The notes under the pieces: generated by a model
The model's database searches: none
What the model saw: only the letters and a program-made list of their open reading frames with translations
Told to the model about the DNA's origin: nothing
Assembly: GCF_001590785.1 (NCBI RefSeq)
Contig: NZ_LTAO01000023.1
Location: 390,100 to 454,099, forward strand
Direction: 5' to 3'
Origin: Alkalihalobacillus trypoxylicola
GTDB lineage: Bacteria; Bacillota; Bacilli; Bacillales; Bacillaceae_D
DNA: 64,000 bases
Shown: positions 16,642 to 27,343 of the stretch, in pieces
How the letters are laid out: every line of letters begins with the position of its first letter
How positions within the stretch are numbered: position 1 is the first letter of the stretch
Program-made: the position numbers and the translations under genes

Positions 16642-18594
16642 TTAGCTTTTTTTATTATGGACTTGTAAATAAAAATAAAACCTAACTCCAGTCTTTGTAT
16701 TTTCGACTCCATATTGACTATGATGAAGCTCGAGAATATTTCTTGATATCGCCAAACCTAAGCCAGTTTCATTTTGCGATCTTTCTCGTGATAAATCCCC
16801 CCGGTAAAAACGGTCCCAAACTTTTTTGAGCTGCTCATCTTTAATAGAATCTCCTGTATTTTCTACGCTCACCTTTACTAAAGGACCTTCAGCACTCGTT
16901 GAAATGGTTATTTTCCCCTTGTTATCTGTGTGACGGATAGCGTTTGTTAAGAAGTTAGTAAGTACTTGCTCAATACGATATTCATTAGCCATTACTTCTA
17001 AAGTGAGTAATTCTTTGCCTAGCTGTATTTCCTTTTGATTCATTTCGTAATTAAGAGAGGCAGATATTCTCTCAATTAATTCATTGATAAAGAATGGCTC
17101 CATTTCCATTTGATAGGTGCCCGACTCGTACTTAGCTAAATCAAGCATATCTATAATTAAACGATTCATTTTTTCAACCTCTTGTTCTAAAGCCTGAAAA
17201 TAATAGTCTTTTTTATGCTTAGCTACATCATCCTTTAAAATTGAAATTGTACTTTTCATAATACTTAAAGGTGTTTTAAGTTCATGAGAAACACCGGAAA
17301 TAAATTCTTTTCGAGTATTCTCTAGCTGTTTTTCCTTTTCAATATCATCCTGAAGCTGATTAATATGCTTATGCAGCGTATTAGAAAGGACATTTATATT
17401 TTTCGACAACGTCCCTAACTCATCCTTTGATTTAACCTCCACTCGCTCTGTGAAATCCAAATGAGCAATTTTCTTCGTCGTCTCATTTAACTTTATTAAT
17501 GGAGTGGTAATGATTTTTGAATAGTAAAAAGAAGCTATGATTACAAGCAGCATCACTAAGATAATTAAATATACATAATAATCTTGTACAATTTGCATCG
17601 CTTCATCAACAGGCTGCAATGACGTCATTGCTAATAAATATAACGGCTCATCATTTACAGTTATTGATTTTGATATTAATTTATACTGAATATCATTATG
17701 ATTAAAATCGCTAATTTGCACCTCAGATTCATTGCCTATCAAATAGCCTTCTTCTATGAGCGATGCTTGGAATTCCTTCATTTTATTTAAAAATAACGTA
17801 TTGTTCATAATAGAGACATCATTTTGATTAGGAATGTGTACATTTACAACCATCCCCTCCTTAAAAATAATATCTCCATCTTTAGAGTCAACTTCTCTCT
17901 CTCTTCTTTCAATTGGTAGTACTTCATCCTCCATCGATTCTGTTGGTACAAATTCATCTTCATATAAGAGATAATGATCATACTCGTACTGTTCACTTAA
18001 GAATTCATCCATAAAATTTTTCAGATAATCATTCTCCCAGTAAGATAAATTTTCTCGAGCGTCAAAATACTTTAACTCCGTAGAATAAAGCTTCGCTAGC
18101 TGAATCGCTTCAATAGTTCCAGAATAACCTATCAAAGATGGTAGGAAAGTTTTGTTGTAATTTATACCAAATAGTTCAATACCATCATATTCTTGAAAGT
18201 TAAAGTCTTCCGATAGTGCATCCTCAAGTGAAATTAAGTAGTGTAAAGGAATGTTTATCGCAAGACTTTCATCTACCGTTTCTGACCATTCGTACAGTAT
18301 ATCAATAGAAAAATCTTCGGCATTTTTTGGATTTCCAATTCCATCTAAAGTCGTAATCCAAGTGCTATGTTTTTGATAAAAATCCTCTTCCAGCTTTCTC
18401 TGTGCATCCTTATCTGGGTTAGCTCTTTTATAATCCTCACCGTATTGGTGAAAAGCAGTTTGTATTTCCTCCATTTTTTGATACACATAATAGTGTTTAA
18501 AAATAACAGCATGTCCAATAAAAACCGTTGCGAGAATAAATATACAAAGTAAGGTTGTTAAAGTAAATAATTTTATGACAATTCGACTTCTCAT
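16642..18594 (-). CDS. Sensor histidine kinase with large external domain
   Basis: A 650-residue kinase: transmembrane helix about 10-32, a long (about 310 residues) extracytoplasmic sensor region, a second helix (YYVYLIILVMLLVIIASFYYS, about 340-360), HAMP, and a HisKA box with His in ISGVSHELKTPLS. The HATPase has NFLTNAIRHT, DRFYRGDLSR and ETGLGLAISRNIL. It resembles class IIIA VanS/PhoR-like kinases of Bacilli. Its start ATG overlaps the regulator's stop (ATGA), so the two are translationally coupled. The sensor domain is not recognised. Confidence 0.9.
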   Translation of the reverse strand: MRSRIVIKLFTLTTLLCIFILATVFIGHAVIFKHYYVYQKMEEIQTAFHQYGEDYKRANPDKDAQRKLEEDFYQKHSTWITTLDGIGNPKNAEDFSIDILYEWSETVDESLAINIPLHYLISLEDALSEDFNFQEYDGIELFGINYNKTFLPSLIGYSGTIEAIQLAKLYSTELKYFDARENLSYWENDYLKNFMDEFLSEQYEYDHYLLYEDEFVPTESMEDEVLPIERREREVDSKDGDIIFKEGMVVNVHIPNQNDVSIMNNTLFLNKMKEFQASLIEEGYLIGNESEVQISDFNHNDIQYKLISKSITVNDEPLYLLAMTSLQPVDEAMQIVQDYYVYLIILVMLLVIIASFYYSKIITTPLIKLNETTKKIAHLDFTERVEVKSKDELGTLSKNINVLSNTLHKHINQLQDDIEKEKQLENTRKEFISGVSHELKTPLSIMKSTISILKDDVAKHKKDYYFQALEQEVEKMNRLIIDMLDLAKYESGTYQMEMEPFFINELIERISASLNYEMNQKEIQLGKELLTLEVMANEYRIEQVLTNFLTNAIRHTDNKGKITISTSAEGPLVKVSVENTGDSIKDEQLKKVWDRFYRGDLSRERSQNETGLGLAISRNILELHHSQYGVENTKTGVRFYFYLQVHNKKS

Positions 18595-19271
18595 GATAAA
18601 TCCTCAAATTTATAGCCTTGGCGAACCATGGTCTTAATCATCCCCGCCTTCTCCCCTAATTTAGAGCGTAAATTACGTATATGTGTATTAATCGTTCGAT
18701 CATCTCCTATATATTCGTGACCCCATATCTTAATAATCAATTGTTCTCTTGTAATAACAATGCCGATATTTTGAACGAGATAAGACAATATTTCAAATTC
18801 CGTGTTCGTCAGTTTAACAATGGTATCTTCTACCTTCACCTCTCTAGCTGCAAAATCGATGCTTAATCCATTCATTGATACTAGCTGTTCATGTCCAGCA
18901 CCTTTTTGATTATAATTTTGTAATAATCGCTTGGCACGAGCTAATAATATTGGTGGACTGTAAGGCTTAGTTACATAATCATCTGCTCCTAACTCAAAGC
19001 CTAATAATGTATCCTCCTCATCAGAACGAGCGGTCAACATAATAATTGGAACAGCTCCATGTTTCCTTATTCTCCTACAAACAGACCAGCCATCTAACTT
19101 CGGTAACATAATATCTAATATAATTAAATCAACTTTATGCTCATCAAATAATTCAAGAGCTCGCTTTCCATCCTTTGCTTCTAGAACATTAAAATTCTCA
19201 TTTAGAAAATAGTCTACGAGCACTTCTCTTAGTATTTGTTCATCTTCTACTATTAGAATAGTTTCTTTCAT
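18591..19271 (-). CDS. OmpR-family response regulator
   Basis: Receiver domain (ILIVEDE; phospho-Asp in IILDIMLPKLDGW; Lys in YVTKPY) plus winged-helix DNA-binding domain (TNTEFEILSYLVQN ... DDRTINTHIRNLRSKLGE ... TMVRQGYKFED). The ATG at 19271 follows GAGGAG by 8 nt; an upstream TTG in frame is inside that site and is not preferred. The partner kinase is coupled directly downstream. Targets are unknown; the neighbouring 5'-nucleotidase gene on the same strand might be one. Confidence 0.92.
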   Translation of the reverse strand: MKETILIVEDEQILREVLVDYFLNENFNVLEAKDGKRALELFDEHKVDLIILDIMLPKLDGWSVCRRIRKHGAVPIIMLTARSDEEDTLLGFELGADDYVTKPYSPPILLARAKRLLQNYNQKGAGHEQLVSMNGLSIDFAAREVKVEDTIVKLTNTEFEILSYLVQNIGIVITREQLIIKIWGHEYIGDDRTINTHIRNLRSKLGEKAGMIKTMVRQGYKFEDLS

Positions 19272-19347
19272 AAAAAGGCTCCTCAATTTACTTTATTTGC
19301 AGTATAACAAGAAAATGTAAAGATTATGTCAAGATTAGAAGAATGAA

Positions 19348-19385
19348 CAAAAAAACACCAACGACAACCTATAAATGGTGTCGCT
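19348..19385 (-). terminator. Terminator of the 5'-nucleotidase gene
   Basis: Minus-strand ACACCA ... TGGTGT hairpin followed by seven T, shortly after the stop at 19407. Confidence 0.7.
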
Positions 19386-19406
19386 GATGCTCTGTCATTG
19401 TTTCGT

Positions 19407-21437
<2,031 letters not shown>

Positions 21438-21615
21438 TAAATGATTACCTCCATTTATCAATTTTTTGTTATCGGCTTCATTCTAAATGAATTTCTTTAA
21501 CGTAATATTAAGCTATTGTGAAGATATAGTGGGTATTATCAGATTATATAATAGGAAGCCCTATGATAATAGGCAATTAATTAGCTCCCTCATACTGAAA
21601 TCAAATTTGTCATGG

Positions 21616-22206
21616 CTACTCGAAAACATTCGTTTGGATTTCTTTCTCCTTTAGAAAGTCCTCGATTTTTTGCTGTTCGCGACCATTTAATATTTCGGGA
21701 ACATTAGCTAACGACTCAAGTTGCTCAATCGTCATCTCACCATCTGATAACTCATTAAATACTTGGTCTAATTGAATAAGATATTGATTATGAGCAGTTA
21801 TATAGTGACTGATATGCTCTGTTTCTTCTGCAAAATCTTCAGGTAAAGTATTTTTGGATATAAAATCAGAGAAATTATGATCATTCTGTTCTAATAGAGC
21901 ATTAATTTTTTCAAGCTTTTCAAGCTCACTTGTATCTAGACTATGCTCTATATCTAAGAAATTTTCAAAGTGAATTCGTAATTCATATAAGTTCGCACTA
22001 CTATCTAAATAGGTTTGTAGACTTTGCTTCATTTCCTCTTCACTAATAGAAGCATCGGTTTTTTCAGATTGGAAAACCGTATCAGGAATGGTTATTTCCG
22101 CTAAATCCACCACCTCATTCGTAGTGTTCTCTTCAGGTTGTGACCCTTGTTGATAGCAGCCAGCTAAAATAAAAATAGCGATTAAGCCCATATACCATTT
22201 TCTCAT
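21616..22206 (-). CDS. Lipoprotein, possibly NDxxF-motif family
   Basis: A 196-residue secreted lipoprotein: signal peptide with lipobox LAGC (Cys about 17), then an acidic, helical domain. It contains the sequence EQNDHNFSDFI, which fits the NDxxF signature of a little-studied family of Bacillales lipoproteins. No enzymatic motif is seen. It is monocistronic with its own ribosome site (GGGGGAGATAGC). The function of the family is not known to me; assignment is from one motif plus size. Confidence 0.68.
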   Translation of the reverse strand: MRKWYMGLIAIFILAGCYQQGSQPEENTTNEVVDLAEITIPDTVFQSEKTDASISEEEMKQSLQTYLDSSANLYELRIHFENFLDIEHSLDTSELEKLEKINALLEQNDHNFSDFISKNTLPEDFAEETEHISHYITAHNQYLIQLDQVFNELSDGEMTIEQLESLANVPEILNGREQQKIEDFLKEKEIQTNVFE

Positions 22207-22380
22207 GCTATCTCCCCCTACTCTGTCATCATCATCTATATAATTATTCCTTTTTACCTTTTATGGATTATACTGGATAGCATTATTTTTTCATACCCCT
22301 AAATGCAAAGACGCCGCTTATTTAGTAGTTATTACATAAATGATTCGTTTTGCAGGTAGGTATATAGAAGGAGCATGTAT

Positions 22381-22440
22381 AAAAAATAACCACCTTCACT
22401 AAAGACTACATAGAAAGTAGAGCTTTGAAGGTGGTTTTGT
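22381..22440 (-). terminator. Terminator of the hxlAB operon
   Basis: Minus strand AACCACCTTCA ... TGAAGGTGGTT followed by ATTTTTTAT, just past the hxlB stop. Confidence 0.85.
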
Positions 22441-22449
22441 TCCATTTTT

Positions 22450-23010
22450 TTATTCTAAATTAGCATGCTTACCATACATTTGCTTTGTGTTCAGCTCTCT
22501 CTTCTCCATAAAGCGCAAAATCACTGCATCATAAAAAAGAAGGGAGGTTTGCTCAAAAAGAGAGCCCATTGGTTGAATGGTTTCATATTGGTTACCTTCT
22601 TCTCTGTCTTTAGGTGCTCCTGGTAGAATAACCTTCAAATCCGCAAGCTTTCCAATCGTTGAATCCGGAGAAAGAGTTACTGCAGCCACTGTACCGCCAA
22701 GGCTCTTCGCTTTTTCAACAATTGGAATTAAGGTTTTCGTCTCTCCTGAGCCTGTCCCGACAATCAATAAATCATTTTCTTCAAGGTTTGCTGTTACCGT
22801 TTCTCCGACTGCATAAGCATCAATACCCATATGCATCATGCGCATCACAAATGATTTCCCCATGAATCCAGAACGCCCCGCCCCAGCTACAAAGACTTTT
22901 TTCGCTGCTAAAATAGCTTCAACTAGATGGTTCGCTTCATCCTCGGAGATACTGTGCACAGTACCATGCAATTCCTGAATAATCGTCTCAAGATATTGAG
23001 TTGTGTTCAT
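22450..23010 (-). CDS. hxlB: 6-phospho-3-hexuloisomerase
   Basis: A 186-residue SIS-domain sugar isomerase converting D-arabino-hex-3-ulose 6-phosphate to fructose 6-phosphate, the second step of the ribulose monophosphate pathway. Seen: VFVAGAGRSGFMGKSF and the phosphosugar-binding GTGSGETKTL, then LPGAPK and QPMGSLFEQTSLL, which are typical of HxlB/YckF. Length and the gene directly upstream (hxlA, 3-bp gap) support the call. Its ribosome site overlaps the hxlA end. Confidence 0.95.
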   Translation of the reverse strand: MNTTQYLETIIQELHGTVHSISEDEANHLVEAILAAKKVFVAGAGRSGFMGKSFVMRMMHMGIDAYAVGETVTANLEENDLLIVGTGSGETKTLIPIVEKAKSLGGTVAAVTLSPDSTIGKLADLKVILPGAPKDREEGNQYETIQPMGSLFEQTSLLFYDAVILRFMEKRELNTKQMYGKHANLE

Positions 23011-23013
23011 TTA

Positions 23014-23646
23014 TTAGCCTTTGTTGATAAGGGCTTTAATTTCTTGTGCAGCTGTTTTCTTATCGTCTTTAGATGTAATTCCTCCACCAACAATTACTAG
23101 GTCTGGTTGAGCCTTGATTACTTCTGGAAGTGTTTCAAGCTTGATACCACCTGCGATAGCCGTTTTAGCATTTTTAACAACCGATTTAATTTTTCTTAAG
23201 TCCTCGAAAGAATCCTTACCTTCTGCTTGAAGGTCATAACCAGTGTGTACGCAGATGTAGTCTGCTCCTAGCTGGTCAAGCTCTTTTGCACGCGTTTCAA
23301 TATCTTTTACTGCAATCATATCTACTAAAATTTCTTTACCTTCTTTTTTAGCGGCTTCGACCGCACCACGAATGGAGCTATCTTCAGCAGCACCAAGAAT
23401 CGTTACGATATCTGCTCCAGCAGCTGAAGCTTGTTGCACTTCATAACCAGCAGCATCCATAATTTTCACATCTGCTAATACTGTTAGATTTGGATAAGCT
23501 TTTTTCACTGCACGAACCGCTTCGTGACCTAAGCTATTAATGATAGGTGTTCCTATTTCGACAATATCAATGGAATCTTGAACTTCAGAGACAAGCTCAA
23601 TCGCTTCCGGTATATTTACAAGATCTAACGCTAATTGTAATTTCAT
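23014..23646 (-). CDS. hxlA: 3-hexulose-6-phosphate synthase
   Basis: A 210-residue (beta/alpha)8 aldolase of the OMP decarboxylase superfamily. It condenses formaldehyde with ribulose 5-phosphate. Seen: LQLALDLVNIPEA, VEIGTPIINSLG, LADVKIMDAAGYE (Asp-x-Lys-x-x-Asp type active site), VHTGYDLQ, AIAGGIKLE and VIVGGGITS (phosphate loop). ATG with AAAGGAG ribosome site. First gene of the hxlAB operon, divergent from hxlR, with the shared control region at 23708-23776. Confidence 0.96.
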   Translation of the reverse strand: MKLQLALDLVNIPEAIELVSEVQDSIDIVEIGTPIINSLGHEAVRAVKKAYPNLTVLADVKIMDAAGYEVQQASAAGADIVTILGAAEDSSIRGAVEAAKKEGKEILVDMIAVKDIETRAKELDQLGADYICVHTGYDLQAEGKDSFEDLRKIKSVVKNAKTAIAGGIKLETLPEVIKAQPDLVIVGGGITSKDDKKTAAQEIKALINKG

Positions 23647-23707
23647 TTGAAAAACTCCTTTATAATCAATTAACAGCTAGCGATACTTTACTAACTGTCT
23701 GGATGCA

Positions 23708-23776
23708 ATTATACTAAGTACATTATCATTATGGAAGTACGCACATTTTCCACATATAGTGTAAAAAAGTATACTA
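23708..23776 (-). promoter_or_regulatory. hxlA promoter with putative 42-bp HxlR operator
   Basis: Read toward hxlA: TAGTATAC, 6 nt, then ACACTATATG, 8 nt, then GTGCGTACTT (23776 to 23735). After a 21-nt gap comes a perfect -10 TATAAT (23713-23708). The -35 position is poor, as expected for an activated promoter. The same three blocks, the same spacers (6 and 8) and the same 21-nt distance to the -10 recur upstream of zwf at 24227. HxlR is known in B. subtilis as a formaldehyde-responsive activator of hxlAB. The box also lies 33 bp upstream of hxlR itself, so autoregulation is possible. Confidence 0.85.
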
Positions 23777-23809
23777 TGGAGTGCACAATCAAGAAAAGGA
23801 TGGTTTGAT

Positions 23810-24151
23810 ATGCCTAATTTTAAAGACCGAACGTTTAACTGTGAAAAAGAGCTAACATTATCTGTTATCGGTGGGAAGTGGAAGATGCTGATACTTTGGC
23901 ATTTAGGCAAGGAAGGTACGAAACGGTTTGGTGAATTAAAAGCACTCATGCCAGGTATTACGCAGAGAATGCTCGTCAATCAACTACGAGAATTAGAGGA
24001 TCATCATATATTACATCGCGAAGTATATCCCGTCGTTCCTCCAAAGGTCGAATACTCTTTAACAGAGCATGGAGAAAATTTATTGCCCATTCTTGATGCT
24101 ATGTATGAGTGGGGCAAGGATTATATTAAAAATGTTTTAGAGACGGAATAG
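23810..24151 (+). CDS. hxlR: HxlR-family transcriptional regulator
   Basis: A 113-residue winged-helix (MarR-like) regulator. [24 protein letters not shown] carries the conserved N-terminal cysteine that senses aldehydes in this family, followed by [25 protein letters not shown] (recognition helix) and [16 protein letters not shown]. It is divergent from hxlAB, as in B. subtilis where HxlR activates hxlAB on formaldehyde. Here zwf also carries the putative operator, so the regulon probably includes zwf-gnd. Followed by a strong terminator. Confidence 0.92.
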   Translation: MPNFKDRTFNCEKELTLSVIGGKWKMLILWHLGKEGTKRFGELKALMPGITQRMLVNQLRELEDHHILHREVYPVVPPKVEYSLTEHGENLLPILDAMYEWGKDYIKNVLETE

Positions 24152-24158
24152 AACAAAA

Positions 24159-24207
24159 AGAGTTCATCTACAAAGAGTTATATCTTAGTAGGTGGACTCT
24201 TTTTTTA
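24159..24207 (+). terminator. Terminator after hxlR
   Basis: AGAGTTCATCTAC ... GTAGGTGGACTCT followed by seven T. It separates hxlR from the zwf promoter, so zwf is not simply read through from hxlR. Confidence 0.9.
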
Positions 24208-24226
24208 TAGTTACTTAAAAAGAAGT

Positions 24227-24295
24227 TAGTATACATCTAGGCACTATATGCAAAAAAAGTGCGTACTTACTAGAAATGTATATAGGGACTATACT
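24227..24295 (+). promoter_or_regulatory. zwf promoter with putative 42-bp HxlR operator
   Basis: TAGTATAC (24227), 6 nt, GCACTATATG (24241), 8 nt, GTGCGTACTT (24259-24268), 21 nt, then -10 TATACT (24290-24295). Block sequences, spacers and distance to the -10 are the same as at hxlA, and the orientation relative to transcription is the same. The -10 lies downstream of the longest possible zwf start (24276), which rules that start out. Confidence 0.85.
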
Positions 24296-24347
24296 ATGTT
24301 GGCAGCAGAAAGTAAGTAGATTTTCTAGAAAAAGGATGAGTTTGTTA

Positions 24348-25772
24348 ATGGAGAACATGTCATTTATCTTGTTTGGAGCAACAGGTGATTTAGCTAGAAG
24401 AAAAATTTTCCCAGCTCTTTTTAATCTATACAGAAATCAAAAGCTACCAAAAGCTTTTTCTATTATCGGAATTGGCAAAGAGGAACTGTCTAATAAGCAA
24501 TTTCAAGAATTGGTGATCGATTCCCTTTATGAATATTCAAGGCACTCTGTTAATGATAAAGCTCAGAAAGCGGAGTTTGTAAAAAGTATTACCTATATAA
24601 GCTTAGATATAACAAAAGAAACGAGCTATCAAAAATTACTTACATTAGTAAAAAAGGTTGAACGTGAGCATAACCTTCAAGAAAATCGAATCTTTTACTT
24701 ATCCGTATCTCCGAAGCTTTTTAATGTGATTACCACAAACATTAAGAAGAGTAATTTAAGCAATACTAGTGGATGGAAGAGAGTGATAATCGAAAAGCCT
24801 TTCGGTAACGACTTGAAAACGGCTCAGCAGTTAAATGATATCGTTCAAAATGCTTTTCAAGAGGATGAAATCTTTAGAATCGATCATTACTTAGGAAAAC
24901 CAATGGTCAAAAATTTACTAACGTTTGTTTCAGCCAACCCTATGCTACAACCTCTTTGGAATAAACATATGATCGCAAATATCCAAATTACCGCTAATGA
25001 AGAAGTCGGCGTAGGCTCAAGAGCTTCTTATTATGAGCAAGCTGGTGCCGTGAGAGATATGTTTCAAAATCATATGCTTCAACTGATCATGATGACTGCA
25101 GTCACTATGTTAGATGAGAGAAACGCTATAAAACTAAGAGCCGAAAAAGTTCAATTAATGGAAACTATTCGAGTAGAGAATCAGCATGATGTGGTTCGTG
25201 GTCAGTATACAAAAGCTCCCTGTATTAAAGGCTATAAAGATGAATTGGGGGTTGATTCAAGTTCAAATATTGAAACGTTTTTCGCTGCCTCACTCTTTAT
25301 TGAAAATCCATTATGGGAGGGAGTTCCTTTTTTCGTTCGTACAGGAAAAAGATTAAATAAAAAAGAGACGAAGATCGTCATAGAATTCAAAAACGTATTA
25401 AATAATCATGAAAAAAAGACTAATTCAAAACCAAATTTATTAACCATTCATATAAACCCTGATTACGGGATATCGCTTCAGCTAAATAGCAAAAATCCGA
25501 TAACTGGTGAACTAGAAACGATTACAATGAATTTTTCATCTAATGATAAAGACATCCCAGAGGCTTATGAATATTTATTAGCTGATGCCATTCAGGGTGA
25601 TTTATCCTATTTTACACATTGGGATGAAGTCGAGTTAGCATGGAAATCGGTTCAACCGATTATAGAGAACTTCCATACGAATAAGATACCCCTTAATTTT
25701 TATCAAGCTGGCTCTAACGGACCAAAAGAAGCTGATGACTTAGTAAATAAACATGGATATAAATGGTGGTAA
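24348..25772 (+). CDS. zwf: Glucose-6-phosphate 1-dehydrogenase
   Basis: About 474 residues. N-terminal Rossmann segment FILFGATGDLARRKIFPALF (nucleotide binding), EKPFGNDLKTA, and the active-site signature RIDHYLGKPMVKNLL, followed by the C-terminal dehydrogenase domain. It oxidises glucose 6-phosphate to 6-phosphogluconolactone with NAD(P). The ATG at 24348 is used here; a TTG at 24342, 6 nt after AAAAGG, is a reasonable alternative. The ATG at 24276 lies upstream of the -10 and is rejected. It directly precedes gnd. With hxlAB nearby it would complete a cyclic formaldehyde oxidation route. Confidence 0.93.
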   Translation: MENMSFILFGATGDLARRKIFPALFNLYRNQKLPKAFSIIGIGKEELSNKQFQELVIDSLYEYSRHSVNDKAQKAEFVKSITYISLDITKETSYQKLLTLVKKVEREHNLQENRIFYLSVSPKLFNVITTNIKKSNLSNTSGWKRVIIEKPFGNDLKTAQQLNDIVQNAFQEDEIFRIDHYLGKPMVKNLLTFVSANPMLQPLWNKHMIANIQITANEEVGVGSRASYYEQAGAVRDMFQNHMLQLIMMTAVTMLDERNAIKLRAEKVQLMETIRVENQHDVVRGQYTKAPCIKGYKDELGVDSSSNIETFFAASLFIENPLWEGVPFFVRTGKRLNKKETKIVIEFKNVLNNHEKKTNSKPNLLTIHINPDYGISLQLNSKNPITGELETITMNFSSNDKDIPEAYEYLLADAIQGDLSYFTHWDEVELAWKSVQPIIENFHTNKIPLNFYQAGSNGPKEADDLVNKHGYKWW

Positions 25773-25798
25773 ATTTACTTAAAAAAGGAGAAATGAAC

Positions 25799-26704
25799 AT
25801 GAATATAGGATTAATAGGTCTAGGGAAAATGGGCATGAATCTTGGTAAAAACTTGATTGACCAAAACTATACAATAACAGCAACTGATGTAAATAAAGAG
25901 GCAATACAACAGCTAAAAAGCTACGGAGCTAAAGAAGCGCTGACGATAAAAGACTTAGTGAAATCATTATCTGCACCAAGGGTCATATGGCTAATGGTTC
26001 CACATTCCGTTGTTGATTCCATTTTAACTGAGCTACGCCCTTTATTGAGTAAAGGAGATATTTTAATAGAAGCTGGAAACTCTCATTATAAAGAATCGAT
26101 TCGTCGATATAGTGAGCTAAAAGAGCAAGGAATTCATTTTATGGATGTTGGAACCTCTGGAGGAATGAGTGGAGCTAGAAATGGAGCATGCTACATGGTT
26201 GGAGGAGATCCAATCGCTTGGCAAATGGTCGAGCCTATTTTTAAAGATACATCCGTTGAAAATGGATATTTATATGCTGGAAAAGCTGGTAGCGGCCACT
26301 TTTTAAAAATGGTCCATAATGGCATTGAATATGGGATGATGGCAGCTATCGGCGAAGGGTTTGAAATTCTAGAAAAAAGTGAGTTTGATTTTTCATATGA
26401 AAAAGTGGCAGGAGTTTGGAATCACGGCTCTGTCATTCGTTCATGGTTAATGGAGCTAACAGAAAAAGCCTTTCAAGCTGATGAACATTTGGAAGAAATC
26501 CAAGGAATCATGCATTCTTCGGGTGAGGGTAAATGGACCGTGGAAACAGCACTTGAGTTACAAACGGCTACACCTGTCATCGCCATGTCTTTACTTATGC
26601 GCTATCGCTCCTTAAATCAAGATACATTCTCAGGAAAGGTCGTTGCCGCACTAAGAAATGAATTTGGAGGACATAGAGTAGAAAAAGCGAACCATAGCCT
26701 ATAA
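25799..26704 (+). CDS. gnd: 6-phosphogluconate dehydrogenase, decarboxylating (short type)
   Basis: A 301-residue enzyme of the short GndA/YqeC class, often NAD-preferring. GLIGLGKMGMNLGKNL (Rossmann), MDVGTSGGMSGARNGACYMVGGD (substrate loop), and HFLKMVHNGIEYGMMAAIGEGFEIL (catalytic Lys plus His-Asn) are clear. It converts 6-phosphogluconate to ribulose 5-phosphate plus CO2. The ATG at 25799 has AAGGAG 8 nt upstream. Cotranscribed with zwf (26 bp apart). No gene for 6-phosphogluconolactonase was seen in the window; it may lie elsewhere or hydrolysis may be spontaneous. Confidence 0.93.
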   Translation: MNIGLIGLGKMGMNLGKNLIDQNYTITATDVNKEAIQQLKSYGAKEALTIKDLVKSLSAPRVIWLMVPHSVVDSILTELRPLLSKGDILIEAGNSHYKESIRRYSELKEQGIHFMDVGTSGGMSGARNGACYMVGGDPIAWQMVEPIFKDTSVENGYLYAGKAGSGHFLKMVHNGIEYGMMAAIGEGFEILEKSEFDFSYEKVAGVWNHGSVIRSWLMELTEKAFQADEHLEEIQGIMHSSGEGKWTVETALELQTATPVIAMSLLMRYRSLNQDTFSGKVVAALRNEFGGHRVEKANHSL

Positions 26705-26809
26705 AAGCCTTTTTAACCTGATGCATATTACTATTTCATTATAACTTCAATTAAGGACCTTCAATTTATTTCAATAAAATAAACTTTGATAAGAAGCTCT
26801 TTAAAGCAA

Positions 26810-27056
26810 AACTTATTTTGGTATGTAATGGTAGCAAACATGAAAACAAACTAAGAATCCTCCATCTTGAAAGAGGGTTCTTTTGAATGAGTAAATTCCC
26901 TCTGCAAGAGTAAGATAGCGGTCTCAAGGCACGGAGACTCCAGTGGGAAGTAGTGGCAATGCCGAACCAAACACGAAGTGTCTTGAGGGAGCGAACATCT
27001 GAGTACTTTACAACTATTAATTCCTTAATCTAGTGTCTAGTCTCGTCCTTTTCAAA
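26810..27056 (+). repeat. Dispersed repeat family B, copy 3
   Basis: Plus orientation: AAAGCAAAACTTA, GTAATGGTAGCAAACAT, an imperfect CCTCC/GAGGG hairpin, TTTGAATGAGTAAATTCC, GGCACGGAGACTCCAGTGGG, AGTAGTGGCAATGCCGAA, CACGAAGTGTCTTGAGGGAGCGAAC, then a tail with GTCTCGTCC. It sits between gnd and the first bgl operon and fills most of the 26705-27160 gap. Confidence 0.8.
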
Positions 27057-27164
27057 GATCATTATATTAGAATCATAATAACAAAGAATATTGTTACAGT
27101 AAGGTTTTCAATATATGCAATAATAAAAGGAAAAAAATGTTTTAAAAAAAGGATAAAAAAACAT

Positions 27165-27193
27165 TTGACGTCGCTTACATATGATGATAAATT
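27165..27193 (+). promoter_or_regulatory. Promoter and catabolite (cre-like) site of bgl operon 1
   Basis: -35 TTGACG (27165), 17-nt spacer, -10 TAAATT (27188). TGACGTCGCTTACA (27166-27179) matches the cre consensus TGWAANCGNTNWCA at 12 of 14 positions by my count and overlaps the -35, fitting CcpA repression by glucose. Confidence 0.6.
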
Positions 27194-27214
27194 AAAGTCA
27201 TCAATTAAATAATT

Positions 27215-27306
27215 GGATTGTTACTGATTCGATCAGGCATTACCATGTTAAAAATACGGATTGTCATTTCTTGATTGTTCTTGAAAAGACACCTTTGTAT
27301 TTTTAA
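27215..27306 (+). promoter_or_regulatory. RAT antiterminator site and terminator, bgl operon 1 leader
   Basis: GGATTGTTACTG ... CAGGCATTACC (27215-27244) matches the ribonucleic antiterminator consensus bound by LicT/SacY/BglG proteins. A hairpin with arms TTAAAAATAC and GTATTTTTAA (27248-27306, inner stem GG..TGTC/GACACC) follows before the antiterminator gene. The RAT abuts rather than overlaps this hairpin, unlike the other three leaders in the window. Confidence 0.8.
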
Positions 27307-27343
27307 GATGGATTTTTTTGTTTTAAGAGATGGGGGAAGTAAG

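Noticed and set aside
24276-24347. N-terminal extension of zwf
   Set aside because: Its start lies upstream of the -10 hexamer and overlaps the promoter.
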